64,000 nucleotides of DNA from an uncultured Eubacteriales bacterium (GTDB lineage Bacteria; Bacillota; Clostridia; Oscillospirales; CAG-382): positions 1 to 64,000 of the forward strand of contig CAKSEL010000011.1 in NCBI GenBank assembly GCA_934446675.1, in the 5' to 3' direction. The position numbers and the translations under genes were made by a program. The notes under the pieces are model-generated. The model was not told the origin of the DNA. It worked only from the letters and a program-made list of their open reading frames with translations, and made no database searches. Shown here in pieces: positions 1-8,587 of this stretch (the stretch's first letter is position 1; each line of letters opens with the position of its first letter).

Positions 1-561
1 CATATACTCGGTTCCGAAATCCTTGTGGTTCACGGAGATGAATTTGACTTTTCGGGTATGGAATATTCCGAAAAAGCTGTGCTTGAATTCAATTACCGCC
101 TGTTTTCTCCGGCTGTCGAAAAGCTTGCGCAGTACGGCATGAAGATCGCGTTTGAAAATGTGTTCCCCGATATGGGAGTTCCGAGATACTGCTCGACGCC
201 CGATGAGCTTTTAAAGCTTGCGGATATGTTTCCGAAAGAAAATGCAGGAATATGCCTCGACACAGGACACGCAAAGGTTGCGGACGATAAAAACTATCTT
301 GCAAATATCCGCAGCTTTGCAGACCGCATTATTTCAACCCATATTCATGATAACTATTACGGCAAGGATCTGCACCTGTTTCCGTTTCTCGGACAGCTTG
401 AGCTTGAAGAGTGCGTGAAAATACTCTCGGACAGCAAATACGGCGGAGATTTTACGTATGAGTTTGTATATGACCGTATTCCGGACGAATTTCTGCCCGA
501 TGTTCTGTCTTTGCTTTATAAAATGGGATTGTACCTCATAAAACCCTTTGATGTTGCTTAA
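1..561 (+). CDS. Sugar phosphate isomerase/epimerase-like TIM barrel protein (5' truncated)
   Basis: The reading frame is open from the first base, so the N-terminus lies outside the window; 186 codons are visible. The residues show the pattern of the xylose isomerase-like TIM barrel / AP-endonuclease-2 superfamily: a beta strand ending in VVHGDEFDF, then IAFENVFPD, a CLDTGHA strand and a STHIHDN strand. The Glu, Asp, His and Asp of these motifs are the usual divalent-metal ligands. Members isomerise or epimerise sugars, inositols or hydroxypyruvate in the cytoplasm; the substrate cannot be read from the sequence. An intrinsic terminator follows 57 bases downstream, so it ends its transcription unit and is separate from the sugar transporter operon behind it. 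A second paralogous family member lies at 46185-46961. Confidence 0.8.
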   Translation, partial: HILGSEILVVHGDEFDFSGMEYSEKAVLEFNYRLFSPAVEKLAQYGMKIAFENVFPDMGVPRYCSTPDELLKLADMFPKENAGICLDTGHAKVADDKNYLANIRSFADRIISTHIHDNYYGKDLHLFPFLGQLELEECVKILSDSKYGGDFTYEFVYDRIPDEFLPDVLSLLYKMGLYLIKPFDVA

Positions 562-617
562 AAAATACTTTTTTGTACATATTCACGTGTTTTGTACGCA
601 ATAAGTTATGATTTTTT

Positions 618-650
618 ACTGTCGGTTACGTCTGTGCCGGCAGTTTTTTT
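618..650 (+). terminator. Intrinsic terminator after the isomerase-like gene
   Basis: ACTGTCGG (618-625) pairs with CCGGCAGT (637-644) with one G-U wobble, and the 3' arm runs into seven T residues. It ends the first transcription unit. Confidence 0.8.
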
Positions 651-787
651 GTACTTTTACGAAAAAAACTGTTCCGACGGGTAATGTTGCACAATGAAAC
701 ACGAATGTTTTTGGACATCATGCATAATTTACACATTTTTACAATTAAAATCAATAAAAAATTATACATTCTGAATAAAAATCTCTA

Positions 788-816
788 TTCAAATCTTTGC
801 CGTCATATCCTATAAT
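788..816 (+). promoter_or_regulatory. Sigma-A promoter of the mgl operon
   Basis: TTCAAA at 788-793, a 17-bp spacer and a perfect TATAAT at 811-816, 47 bp before the mglB start. The weak -35 box fits an activator-dependent promoter; the two-component system at 5253-8587 is the obvious candidate activator, but that link is inferred. Confidence 0.65.
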
Positions 817-862
817 ATAGACAACGACAAGAGGTCGGAAATATTTAAGGAGGAACTTTAAA

Positions 863-1933
863 ATGAAAAAGTTACTTGCAGTCATTCTCTCAATTATGTG
901 CGTGCTCAGTCTTGCAGCATGTTCAAACGGCGGAGACACCAAAAAGGACGACGGAGAAATTTCCGTTTTCTACTACACCTTCAGCGATACTTACATCTCA
1001 AGCGTTCGTTCGGCAATGGATAAGCTTCTTTCCGACGCCGGAGCAAAGTACAACGACTACGACGCAAACGGCAACCAGACAACCCAGACCGAACAGATAA
1101 CAACCGCAATAGCAAAGGGCGCAAAGATGCTCATTGTAAACGTAGTTGATACCGGTTCAAACGACGCGGCTCAGAACATTATCGACATGGCTAAGGAAAA
1201 GGACATTCCCGTTATCTTCTTTAACCGTTCGGTAGACGAAAGCGTAGTAAGCAGCTATGACAAGTGCGTATTCGTAGGTACCGACTACGAAATGGCAGGA
1301 CATATGCAGGGCGAAATGATCGGCGAATATGTGCTTGCAAACTATGACGCTCTCGACCTTAACGGCGACGGCAAGATAAGCTACGTAATGTTCAAGGGAC
1401 AGGAAGGCAACATGGAAGCCATTGCACGTACACAGTACGGCGTTGAGGACTGCAACAAGGTACTCACCGCAGCAGGCAAGCCCGAAATCGAATTCTACGA
1501 CGCAAACAACTCCAACAAGTACCTCGTTGACCAGAACGGCACATGGTCGTCTCAGGCAGCAAACGATTATATGAGCACTATCCTCGCTCAGTACAGCGAA
1601 GCAAACAATAACATGGTAGAGCTTGTAATCGCAAATAACGACGAAATGGCGCTCGGAGCAATTTCCGGACTTCAGAACGCAGGCTATAACACCGGCAGCG
1701 GCAAGACTATCCCCGTATTCGGCGTAGACGCAACAGACGCTGCAAAGGCTGCGATCGGCGCAGGCACCATGGTAGGTACCATCAAGCAGGACGCAGACGG
1801 TATGGCAGGCGCCATCAACACAATAGCAAACAACTACATCAACGGTAAGGATGCGCTCGGCGGACTCGATTCCGACTCTCTCGTAGGCACATGGCGTGTA
1901 AACATTCCTTACGCAACTTACATCGGCGAATAA
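863..1933 (+). CDS. mglB: Galactose/methyl-galactoside-type ABC transporter substrate-binding lipoprotein
   Basis: A 356-residue extracellular sugar-binding lipoprotein of the MglB group. Residues 1-20 are a lipoprotein signal with a LAAC lipobox, so the mature Cys would be lipidated and anchored on the outer face of the membrane. The body is a type I periplasmic-binding fold. An EF-hand-like loop starts at Asp165 (DLNGDGKIS), the position of the calcium loop in E. coli MglB. ANNDEMALGA and VFGVDATD are the hinge and ligand motifs shared with MglB. An AAGGAGG ribosome site at 847-853 fixes the start. The permease genes follow, so this is the capture subunit of the importer. Galactose or glucose is likely by family, but specificity is not proven. 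Confidence 0.9.
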   Translation: MKKLLAVILSIMCVLSLAACSNGGDTKKDDGEISVFYYTFSDTYISSVRSAMDKLLSDAGAKYNDYDANGNQTTQTEQITTAIAKGAKMLIVNVVDTGSNDAAQNIIDMAKEKDIPVIFFNRSVDESVVSSYDKCVFVGTDYEMAGHMQGEMIGEYVLANYDALDLNGDGKISYVMFKGQEGNMEAIARTQYGVEDCNKVLTAAGKPEIEFYDANNSNKYLVDQNGTWSSQAANDYMSTILAQYSEANNNMVELVIANNDEMALGAISGLQNAGYNTGSGKTIPVFGVDATDAAKAAIGAGTMVGTIKQDADGMAGAINTIANNYINGKDALGGLDSDSLVGTWRVNIPYATYIGE

Positions 1934-2041
1934 TTAAACCGAAAACGCAAAACGCGGTATAAATACGGATTGAATGTAAAGGTTCTTTCCGCCGCCGCGT
2001 TTTGCGGCAATACAGTTAAAAGTAAAAAAGGACAGGTTCTT

Positions 2042-3562
2042 ATGAGCAATAATACAAATAACAAAGAGCAGGTTCTCTTACGAATGGAGAACATCGAAAA
2101 GACCTTTCCCGGAGTAAAGGCACTCGACGGCGTAACGCTCAACGTCAAAGCCGGAACCGTTCATGCGCTTATGGGCGAAAACGGCGCGGGAAAATCCACT
2201 CTCATGAAATGTCTTTTCGGCGTTTACAGCAAAGACGGCGGAAAGATATACCTCGACGGAAAAGAAATCAATTTTGCAAATTCCAAGGAAGCGCTTGAAA
2301 ACGGGGTTGCGATGGTGCATCAGGAGCTTAACCAGGCACTCAAACGCAACGTAATGGACAATATGTGGCTCGGACGTTTTCCGACGGTCGCAAAAGGCGT
2401 GCCGATAACCAGCGAAAAGAAGATGTACAATGCCACAAAAGAGATATTCAAGCAACTTGAAATAAACGTCGATCCCAAAACCGTCATGAGCAAAATGCCT
2501 GTTTCTCAGAGACAAATGGTAGAGATTGCAAAGGCAGTGTCCTATAATTCAAAGGTAATAGTCTTTGACGAACCTACCTCCTCGCTTACCGAGGAAGAAG
2601 TAGAGCACCTCTTCAAGATAATAGAAATGCTTAAATCAAGAGGCTGCGCAATAATATATATTTCACATAAAATGGCGGAGATACTTCGCATATCAGATGA
2701 AGTAACAATAATGCGCGACGGCAAGTGGATAGCCACAAGACCGGCGTCAGAGCTTACCACGGACGAAATTATAAAGCTCATGGTAGGCAGAGAGCTTACA
2801 AATATATATCCGCCAAAGACCAATAAGATAGGCGACGTGCTCATGTCCGTCGAAAATCTGACGGCTGAGTATTCAAAGCTGCGTGACGTTTCGTTCACGG
2901 CAAGAAAAGGCGAAATAATCGGCGTTGCCGGACTTGACGGTTCGGGAAGAACCGAGCTTCTTGAAAATATATTCGGAACCGCTACAAGAAGAAGCGGTAC
3001 AATAAAGCTTGACGGAAAGACCATAAAGAACAGAAACGCAAAGGAATCCATAAAGAACGGATTTGCACTTCTTACCGAGGAACGCCGCGCGACCGGTATC
3101 TTCGGAATACTGAATATCCGCGAGAATACGACGATATCAAGCCTTAAGAACTATAAAGCCGGACCTTTTCTGAGTAAGAAAAAGATGAAAGAGGCGACCG
3201 ACTGGTGCATAAAGTCAATGCGTGTAAAGACTCCGAATCAGGAGACCAAGATACGTTCTCTTTCGGGAGGAAACCAGCAGAAAGTCATTCTCGGACGCTG
3301 GCTTCTCACAGAGCCTACGGTACTGCTGCTTGACGAACCTACGCGCGGTATAGACGTAGGCGCAAAGTACGAAATATATCAGCTTATAATCGACCTTGCA
3401 AATAAGGGAAAGACGGTAATTATGGTATCGTCCGAAATGCCGGAGCTTCTCGGCGTGTGCGACAGAATACTCGTAATGTCCGGCGGCAGACTTTCGGGCG
3501 AGGTTGACGCAAAGACCGCGACCCAGGAACAGATAATGACGCTCGCGGCAAAATACGCTTAA
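2042..3562 (+). CDS. mglA: Sugar ABC transporter ATP-binding protein with two nucleotide-binding domains
   Basis: A cytoplasmic ATPase that energises sugar import, with the tandem NBD layout of the MglA/RbsA/XylG family. The first domain has Walker A GENGAGKST, a divergent signature (VSQRQM) and Walker B VIVFDEPTSSL. The second has a degenerate Walker A (GLDGSGRTE), a good signature (LSGGNQQK) and Walker B LLLDEPTRGID. This asymmetry is normal for the family. An upstream in-frame ATG at 1970 would add 24 residues, but the AAAAAAGGA site at about 2024-2032 fits ATG 2042 and gives 506 residues, exactly the length of E. coli MglA. It lies 108 bases after mglB with no terminator between. Confidence 0.93.
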   Translation: MSNNTNNKEQVLLRMENIEKTFPGVKALDGVTLNVKAGTVHALMGENGAGKSTLMKCLFGVYSKDGGKIYLDGKEINFANSKEALENGVAMVHQELNQALKRNVMDNMWLGRFPTVAKGVPITSEKKMYNATKEIFKQLEINVDPKTVMSKMPVSQRQMVEIAKAVSYNSKVIVFDEPTSSLTEEEVEHLFKIIEMLKSRGCAIIYISHKMAEILRISDEVTIMRDGKWIATRPASELTTDEIIKLMVGRELTNIYPPKTNKIGDVLMSVENLTAEYSKLRDVSFTARKGEIIGVAGLDGSGRTELLENIFGTATRRSGTIKLDGKTIKNRNAKESIKNGFALLTEERRATGIFGILNIRENTTISSLKNYKAGPFLSKKKMKEATDWCIKSMRVKTPNQETKIRSLSGGNQQKVILGRWLLTEPTVLLLDEPTRGIDVGAKYEIYQLIIDLANKGKTVIMVSSEMPELLGVCDRILVMSGGRLSGEVDAKTATQEQIMTLAAKYA

Positions 3563-3603
3563 ACAGTGCGCGTATAAAAACAATAGAATCGGGGGAAAAA
3601 TAA

Positions 3604-4689
3604 ATGTCAGAAATTCAGGTAAAAAACACGCGCGGAATAAGCGCAAAGATCGACGAATTCAAGTCGCTTTCCAAGGAAGATAAGCGCAGAAGAATAAGCG
3701 ATCTGCTTTTCAATAACGCAATGTACATCATAATCTTTGCGGCAATAATCTTTATAGCCGTAAAAGTGCCGGCGTTCCTTTCGGTTTCGTCGATAGTCAA
3801 TATAATCTCGCTTACGGCGGCAAAGCTTCCGATAGCTCTCGGTATAGGCGGCGCGATAGTGCTTACCGGTACAGATATATCCGCAGGCCGTGCAGTCGGA
3901 CTTACCGCTTGTATCGCAGCATCTCTTCTGCAGATAGCGTCGTACCCCACAAAGATGTTCCCGAACCTCGGCGTTATGCCTTTGTGGCTGGTATTTATAA
4001 TAGTAATAGCAGTCGGCGCGATAATAGGATTTGTAAACGGATTTTTCGTTGCAAAATTCAAGCTTCACCCCTTTATCGTAACCCTTTCGACACAGCTTAT
4101 CACCTTCGGTATCATTCTTATGTACCTTATGATAGGCACAAATAACGGTCAGACACTTTCCGGACTCGATTCGTCCTATACAGACTTCATCAAGGGCACG
4201 CTTTTCAAGATAGGCAACGTATCCGTACCAAAGTACGTGCTTTATGCCGTAATACTCACAGCGGTTATGTGGGTGATCTGGAATAAGACAAAGTTCGGCA
4301 AAAATATGTTCGCGGTAGGTTCAAACGAAGAGGCTGCAAACGTATCCGGCGTAAATGTTTTCTGGACGATAGTAATGGTATTCGTGCTTGCCGGCGTAAT
4401 GTACGGTATAACAGGCTTTATCGAAGGCGCAAGAATCGCGTCCTGCTCGGCAAACACCGGTCTTAACTACGAAAGCGACGCAATCGCGGCGTGCGTAATC
4501 GGCGGCGTATCGTTTGTCGGCGGTACCGGTAAGATAAGCGGTATAGTAATAGGCGTACTTCTTCTTCAGATCATTTTCGCAGGACTTAACTTCCTTTCGG
4601 TAGACGCAAATATGCTCTACATAATAAAGGGTCTTATAATCCTCATCGCGTGCGCAATAGATATGCGTAAGTACCTTGCACGCAAGTAA
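3604..4689 (+). CDS. mglC: Galactose/methyl-galactoside-type ABC transporter permease
   Basis: A 361-residue integral membrane permease of the MglC/RbsC family (BPD_transp_2). About eight to ten hydrophobic helices begin near residue 38. Family motifs include LPIALGIGGAIVLTGTDIS, which is close to the invariant GGIDLS region, and the EAA-like loop ending in GARIASCSANTGLNYESDAIAACVIGG in segments. A basic cytoplasmic N-terminal extension of about 35 residues makes it slightly longer than E. coli MglC (336). A GGGGGA ribosome site precedes the start. It completes the BAC importer and is followed 28 bases later by the InlB-repeat gene in the same transcript. Confidence 0.92.
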   Translation: MSEIQVKNTRGISAKIDEFKSLSKEDKRRRISDLLFNNAMYIIIFAAIIFIAVKVPAFLSVSSIVNIISLTAAKLPIALGIGGAIVLTGTDISAGRAVGLTACIAASLLQIASYPTKMFPNLGVMPLWLVFIIVIAVGAIIGFVNGFFVAKFKLHPFIVTLSTQLITFGIILMYLMIGTNNGQTLSGLDSSYTDFIKGTLFKIGNVSVPKYVLYAVILTAVMWVIWNKTKFGKNMFAVGSNEEAANVSGVNVFWTIVMVFVLAGVMYGITGFIEGARIASCSANTGLNYESDAIAACVIGGVSFVGGTGKISGIVIGVLLLQIIFAGLNFLSVDANMLYIIKGLIILIACAIDMRKYLARK

Positions 4690-4717
4690 TTTCAAATAAA
4701 AGACGGGAGTCGGACGT

Positions 4718-5116
4718 ATGGATAACGGCAGAGAAAACACGGGAACGGTAAATTCGGGAGAGAATAACCCGGTAAAACCGAAAAATAACGGCGGTCTGTA
4801 TTCAAAAGTCAAAATGTCGGTGAGGACGGCGAATATACTTATCGCGGCGCTTATCGCAATCCTCATAGCCGTGACGCTGTTTCTTGTGTCGCATAACGGA
4901 TTTACCGTAAAATTCGATACCGACGGCGGCTCGTATGTCCAGAGCGTAAAGGCGTATCATTCAGAGCTTGTTGCAAAACCCGAAGAACCGGTCAAAGAGG
5001 GATATACCTTTGACGGCTGGTATACCGACAGGAGTTGCACAAACGAGTGGGATATGAGTTCAGATACCGTAACCCAAAGCATGACGCTTTACGCGGGCTG
5101 GATAAAGAATAACTGA
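4718..5116 (+). CDS. Small membrane-anchored InlB B-repeat protein
   Basis: 132 residues. A polar N-terminus of about 37 residues is followed by one strongly hydrophobic helix (ANILIAALIAILIAVTLFLV, about residues 38-57). One Listeria-Bacteroides (InlB B / Flg_new) repeat follows, seen in FDTDGGS, the spaced KPEEPVKEGYTFDGWYTD and the closing LYAGW. The topology is probably an inside N-terminus with the beta-repeat outside. Such repeats are common adhesin or spacer modules, and a single copy alone on a TM stalk is unusual. It has its own GGGAG site, starts 28 bases after mglC and is closed by the terminator at 5122-5154, so it is the last gene of the transporter operon. Its function is unknown; an accessory role at the sugar transporter is only inferred from position. 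Confidence 0.75.
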   Translation: MDNGRENTGTVNSGENNPVKPKNNGGLYSKVKMSVRTANILIAALIAILIAVTLFLVSHNGFTVKFDTDGGSYVQSVKAYHSELVAKPEEPVKEGYTFDGWYTDRSCTNEWDMSSDTVTQSMTLYAGWIKNN

Positions 5117-5121
5117 ATATT

Positions 5122-5154
5122 AAAGCGGTTTCGTTTCGTGCGGACCGCTTTTTT
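5122..5154 (+). terminator. Terminator of the mgl operon
   Basis: AAAGCGGT (5122-5129) pairs with ACCGCTTT (5144-5151), leading into a run of six T residues. Confidence 0.85.
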
Positions 5155-5189
5155 GTGCATTTTGTTTACAAACTGTTGCCACGCCGTTA

Positions 5190-5218
5190 TTAAAAGTGCG
5201 ACATATTGACGTTATAAT
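5190..5218 (+). promoter_or_regulatory. Promoter of the sensor operon
   Basis: TTAAAA (5190-5195), 17-bp spacer, perfect TATAAT (5213-5218). The start codon of the response regulator lies 35 bp downstream. Confidence 0.5.
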
Positions 5219-5252
5219 TAATATAAACATTAAATTTCCGGAGGTGCCGGCT

Positions 5253-6851
5253 TTGAAATATACGGTTCTTGTGGTAGAAGATGAAATAAATCAGAGACGC
5301 GCTCTTATAGAGAGAGTAGAGTGGGAAAAAGCGGGCTTTGAAGTAATAGGACAAGCCGAAAACGGAGCGGAAGCTCTCGATAAAGTCGAACAGCTCGAAC
5401 CCGATCTTATATTTACCGATATAAAAATGCCGCTTATTTCGGGACTTGAACTTGCCGCAAAAGTAAGAGAACTCCGTCCGGCAACCCAGATAGTTATTTT
5501 AAGCGGATATGACAGTTTTGAATATGCAAGAACCGCGATAAATTATAATATTATAAGCTATCTGCTAAAGCCCATTTCGTCCTCGGAACTTTCGGAGCAG
5601 CTTTTCGATATTCACAGGCGTATGGAGGAAAGACTCGGCGGCATTTCGGGCAAGACCGCGCAGACGGATTCCGAACGCTTAAACAGGCTTACCGTCATAG
5701 AATTTTTGCAGCCGCTTATGTTCGGCGGCTCGGAGCAGCAGTCGGGTGATGATGAAAAACTGAAAGCTACCGCCGCGGAGCTCGGAATAACCGACGAAAA
5801 TAAACGCAATAAATTCTGCGTTCTTGTTTCAAAATTCAAAAAGGACGGCAGAAACTCGGTAAGCGACGAACACGCCGCGTTTATTGATAAAATTCTCGGA
5901 CGGTATCTGAAGAAGGCTGTTACTTTCATAACCTACGGCAGAGCCGTGACGCTTGCCGTCTTTGAAGAAACGGATATACCGCAGAATGTTCTGGAGCTTG
6001 CGCTGCTTGAACTTGTGCAGACGTCAAAGCGCGTAATGGACGAAGAATGTACCGTCGGAATAAGCCGTCAGTTCTATGAGCTTTCGCACTGTCCGACTGC
6101 TTACTTTGAAGCAGTCACCGCAAGACGTTATACCTCTGACGGCGTAGGTCATATAAGATATATCGAAGATAAGGAACGCGACGGAGAGGTTGAATTTGAG
6201 TACGTTGAGAAATCTGTGCTTAAAATAGAACAGCTGCTAAAAGTCGGAGACGCGGACGAACTCGGCGAATTTATAAACGATATGTATGAGAATAATACGC
6301 CCGAGAACGCAAATCTGCTTGTGGTGCAGATAATAGCGACGGTTTGCAGAGTAGTGAGCAACGCGTCGGATAAGTCGGAGCTTTCGGGACTTGTCGCAAA
6401 AAACCCCATTTTTTCTCGTATAACCTCGTACAGCAGCCAGAGCGGAATGAGAGACGAGCTTACGGAGTTCTGCCGCGATGCAAAAAAGATAATAGAACAG
6501 TCGCAGAAACGCGATTCGCAGGTGCTTTGCGACAGAGTGGTGCAGATAATAGACGAGCGCTTTTCGGACGAGGAGCTTTCGCTTACCGGAGTAAGCTCCG
6601 AACTTGCCGTAAGCCCCAATTATCTGAGCGCGCTCATAAAAAAGGAAAAGAAAAAGAATTTCATAACGCTGCTTACCGAAAAGCGCATGAAAGCGGCATA
6701 CGATATGCTTGTGTGCTCGTCCATGAAGGTGCTTGAAATTTCGGAAAAGTGCGGTTACAGCGATCAGCATTATTTCAGCTATTGTTTCAAAAAATTCTAC
6801 GGAGATTCTCCCAATAAGGTCAGAGCCGTAGCCAGAGGTGAGGAGCAATGA
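5253..6851 (+). CDS. YesN-type response regulator with AraC DNA-binding domain
   Basis: A cytoplasmic transcription regulator of 532 residues. The receiver domain (1-125) has the acidic pair EDE at 9-11, phospho-acceptor Asp56 in FTDIKMP and Lys106 in LLKP. A middle linker of about 280 residues is typical of the YesN group. The C-terminus carries two AraC helix-turn-helices (about 430-525; SPNYLSALIKKEKKKNF and the GYSDQHYFSYCFKKFYG signature). The start is TTG: GGAGGTG at 5240-5246 is perfectly spaced for TTG 5253 and the receiver begins there, while the upstream ATG at 5196 lacks a ribosome site and overlaps the promoter. Its stop overlaps the kinase start as ATGA. It probably controls the neighbouring sugar genes. 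Confidence 0.9.
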   Translation: MKYTVLVVEDEINQRRALIERVEWEKAGFEVIGQAENGAEALDKVEQLEPDLIFTDIKMPLISGLELAAKVRELRPATQIVILSGYDSFEYARTAINYNIISYLLKPISSSELSEQLFDIHRRMEERLGGISGKTAQTDSERLNRLTVIEFLQPLMFGGSEQQSGDDEKLKATAAELGITDENKRNKFCVLVSKFKKDGRNSVSDEHAAFIDKILGRYLKKAVTFITYGRAVTLAVFEETDIPQNVLELALLELVQTSKRVMDEECTVGISRQFYELSHCPTAYFEAVTARRYTSDGVGHIRYIEDKERDGEVEFEYVEKSVLKIEQLLKVGDADELGEFINDMYENNTPENANLLVVQIIATVCRVVSNASDKSELSGLVAKNPIFSRITSYSSQSGMRDELTEFCRDAKKIIEQSQKRDSQVLCDRVVQIIDERFSDEELSLTGVSSELAVSPNYLSALIKKEKKKNFITLLTEKRMKAAYDMLVCSSMKVLEISEKCGYSDQHYFSYCFKKFYGDSPNKVRAVARGEEQ

Positions 6852-8587
6852 AGAAAAAACGCGCACGCTTTTATGTCCATCTTTCGGGACTTACCGTAGC
6901 GCTCATACTTATCGCAACCGCGGTTGCCGTTACGGGCTGTATAGTTTTCCATATGCGGGTTTACAGCCGTGCTCTTATACGCGACGCCATGGTAAATTCC
7001 GAACAGACCGTAAACCAGACTGCTCTTTCGGTCAGCAATTATCTTGATTCTCTTAAAAGCAAGATAGATAATATGCGCGCCGTCATGTCGGAATGTGAGA
7101 GCGCCGAAGAATTTTCGCAGAAAATGTCGGTTTTCTGTAAGCTTGAAAATGATATATATTCGGTCATGGTATATGATACCGACGGAAATCTTCTTCTCAG
7201 CGCAAGCGGCGGACTAAAGCTCAAAGATAACAGGTTGCGGGATCTTTCCTTTGATAAGGCTTTGTTTGAGAGTGCCGATTATGCTGTTTCAAAGCCCCAC
7301 GTTCAGGTGCTGTTTGAAAATAAATACCCGTGGGTGGTTACGATAGGCTCGGCAGCCGACAGTGAGCTTTTCGGAAAAAGCGTTTATCTTGCAATGGACT
7401 TCCGCTTTTATGAAATTGCAAAGTATATTGATAACGTCGGCGTCGGACGCCACGGATACTGCTATGTCACGGACAGATACGGCAATATAGTGTACCACCC
7501 GCAGCAGCAGCTTATATACGCAGGACTTAAAGATGAAAACGCAAAGCAGGTGTCGGAATTTTCCGACGGCGTTCACACCGGAAATAACGTCATATATACG
7601 CTTAAAACGACCTCCGACGGACTCTGGAGAGTTGTCGGCGTAAACTATACCGACGAGCTTGCCGTTGAAAGAAGAACGCAGGTACTGAACGCCGTACTTA
7701 TTGCGGTAATATGCTGCGCCGCAGTTTCTGCGGTTACGCTGTTTCTTTTTTCAAGACTTGTAAACGCACCGGTTAAGTCGCTGGTTTCGGCGATGAGAAA
7801 ATTTGAAAAAAGCGCAAAGTATTTCGAGTATAACGGCGATAAGACAAACGTCGCGGAGTTCAAAGAGCTGTATGAATCGTTTTCGCATATGTCGCTGCGC
7901 ATAAAACAGCTTGTGGAACGCGTAAAGCGCGATCAGACGGCACTGCGAAAGACCGAGCTTAAAGCTTTGCAGGCACAGATAAATCCGCATTTTCTGTATA
8001 ATACTCTCGATTCCATTCAGTGGACGTGCGAAAACGGAGATACCGAAAGCGCTGTCAAAATGGTCGGCGCACTTGCAAGGCTTTTCAGAATAAGCATAAG
8101 CCGCGGCAGGGAGTTTATCACGATAAAAGAGGAAATGGAGCACGCAAGAAGCTATCTTGTCATACAGAGCTTCAGATACAGCAATCAGTTTTCTTACAGC
8201 TTTGACGTTGACAGCGGGCTTGAAAGCTATCTCTGCAATAAGATAACGGTCCAGCCGCTTATAGAGAACGCAATATATCACGGAATTGACAGAACCGTAG
8301 ACGAGGGTGAAATAAAGATCGCCGTAAAACAGGCTCCCGACTGTGAGGACGATATACTTATCACAGTAAGCGATAACGGAATAGGAATGACCGAGGAACA
8401 GTGCAAAAAGGTGCTTCAGAAGGAAAAGAGCGACTCAAGCGGTATAGGCGTGAAGAACGTAAACGACAGACTTGCAATATATTTCGGCAGAAAATACGGT
8501 ATTTCAATAGAGAGCGAGCTTGACGTCGGAACTGTTGTCACTGTCCGCATACCCAAAATAACAAAGGAGCCTGAGAGCGATGCTTAA
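6848..8587 (+). CDS. YesM-type sensor histidine kinase
   Basis: A 579-residue membrane kinase. TM1 lies at about 15-37 and TM2 at about 280-302. They flank an extracellular sensor of about 240 residues with Cache-like strands (YSVMVYDTDGNLLLS; GRHGYCYVTDRYGNIVYHP). A HAMP-like segment and then the His_kinase (PF06580) box ALQAQINPHFLYNTLDS follow, with phospho-His381. The ATPase domain has an N box (PLIENAIYHG), G1 (DNGIGM) and G2 (SGIGVKNV). It overlaps the regulator by four bases and the binding-protein gene by eight, so the three are translationally coupled. YesM-type kinases phosphorylate their partner YesN regulators, here the upstream gene product. Confidence 0.92.
   Translation: MKKKRARFYVHLSGLTVALILIATAVAVTGCIVFHMRVYSRALIRDAMVNSEQTVNQTALSVSNYLDSLKSKIDNMRAVMSECESAEEFSQKMSVFCKLENDIYSVMVYDTDGNLLLSASGGLKLKDNRLRDLSFDKALFESADYAVSKPHVQVLFENKYPWVVTIGSAADSELFGKSVYLAMDFRFYEIAKYIDNVGVGRHGYCYVTDRYGNIVYHPQQQLIYAGLKDENAKQVSEFSDGVHTGNNVIYTLKTTSDGLWRVVGVNYTDELAVERRTQVLNAVLIAVICCAAVSAVTLFLFSRLVNAPVKSLVSAMRKFEKSAKYFEYNGDKTNVAEFKELYESFSHMSLRIKQLVERVKRDQTALRKTELKALQAQINPHFLYNTLDSIQWTCENGDTESAVKMVGALARLFRISISRGREFITIKEEMEHARSYLVIQSFRYSNQFSYSFDVDSGLESYLCNKITVQPLIENAIYHGIDRTVDEGEIKIAVKQAPDCEDDILITVSDNGIGMTEEQCKKVLQKEKSDSSGIGVKNVNDRLAIYFGRKYGISIESELDVGTVVTVRIPKITKEPESDA

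Larger units (their letters stand above)
562..862. other. 301-bp intergenic region
   Basis: It holds the terminator at 618-650 and the mglB promoter at 788-816. The AT-rich stretch 665-785 between them contains a short palindrome (AAACA CGAA TGTTT, about 698-711) that could be an operator, but nothing recognisable as an RNA gene or open frame. Confidence 0.6.

Noticed and set aside
665..785. Catabolite-response (cre) site upstream of mglB
   Set aside because: The palindrome near 698-711 does not fit the cre consensus closely enough.
1970..2041. Longer N-terminus for MglA from an upstream ATG
   Set aside because: No ribosome site, and the shorter form from 2042 has one and matches the family length of 506 residues.
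5196..5252. ATG start of the response regulator at 5196
   Set aside because: It overlaps the promoter region and lacks a ribosome site, whereas TTG 5253 has GGAGGTG six bases upstream and begins at the receiver domain.
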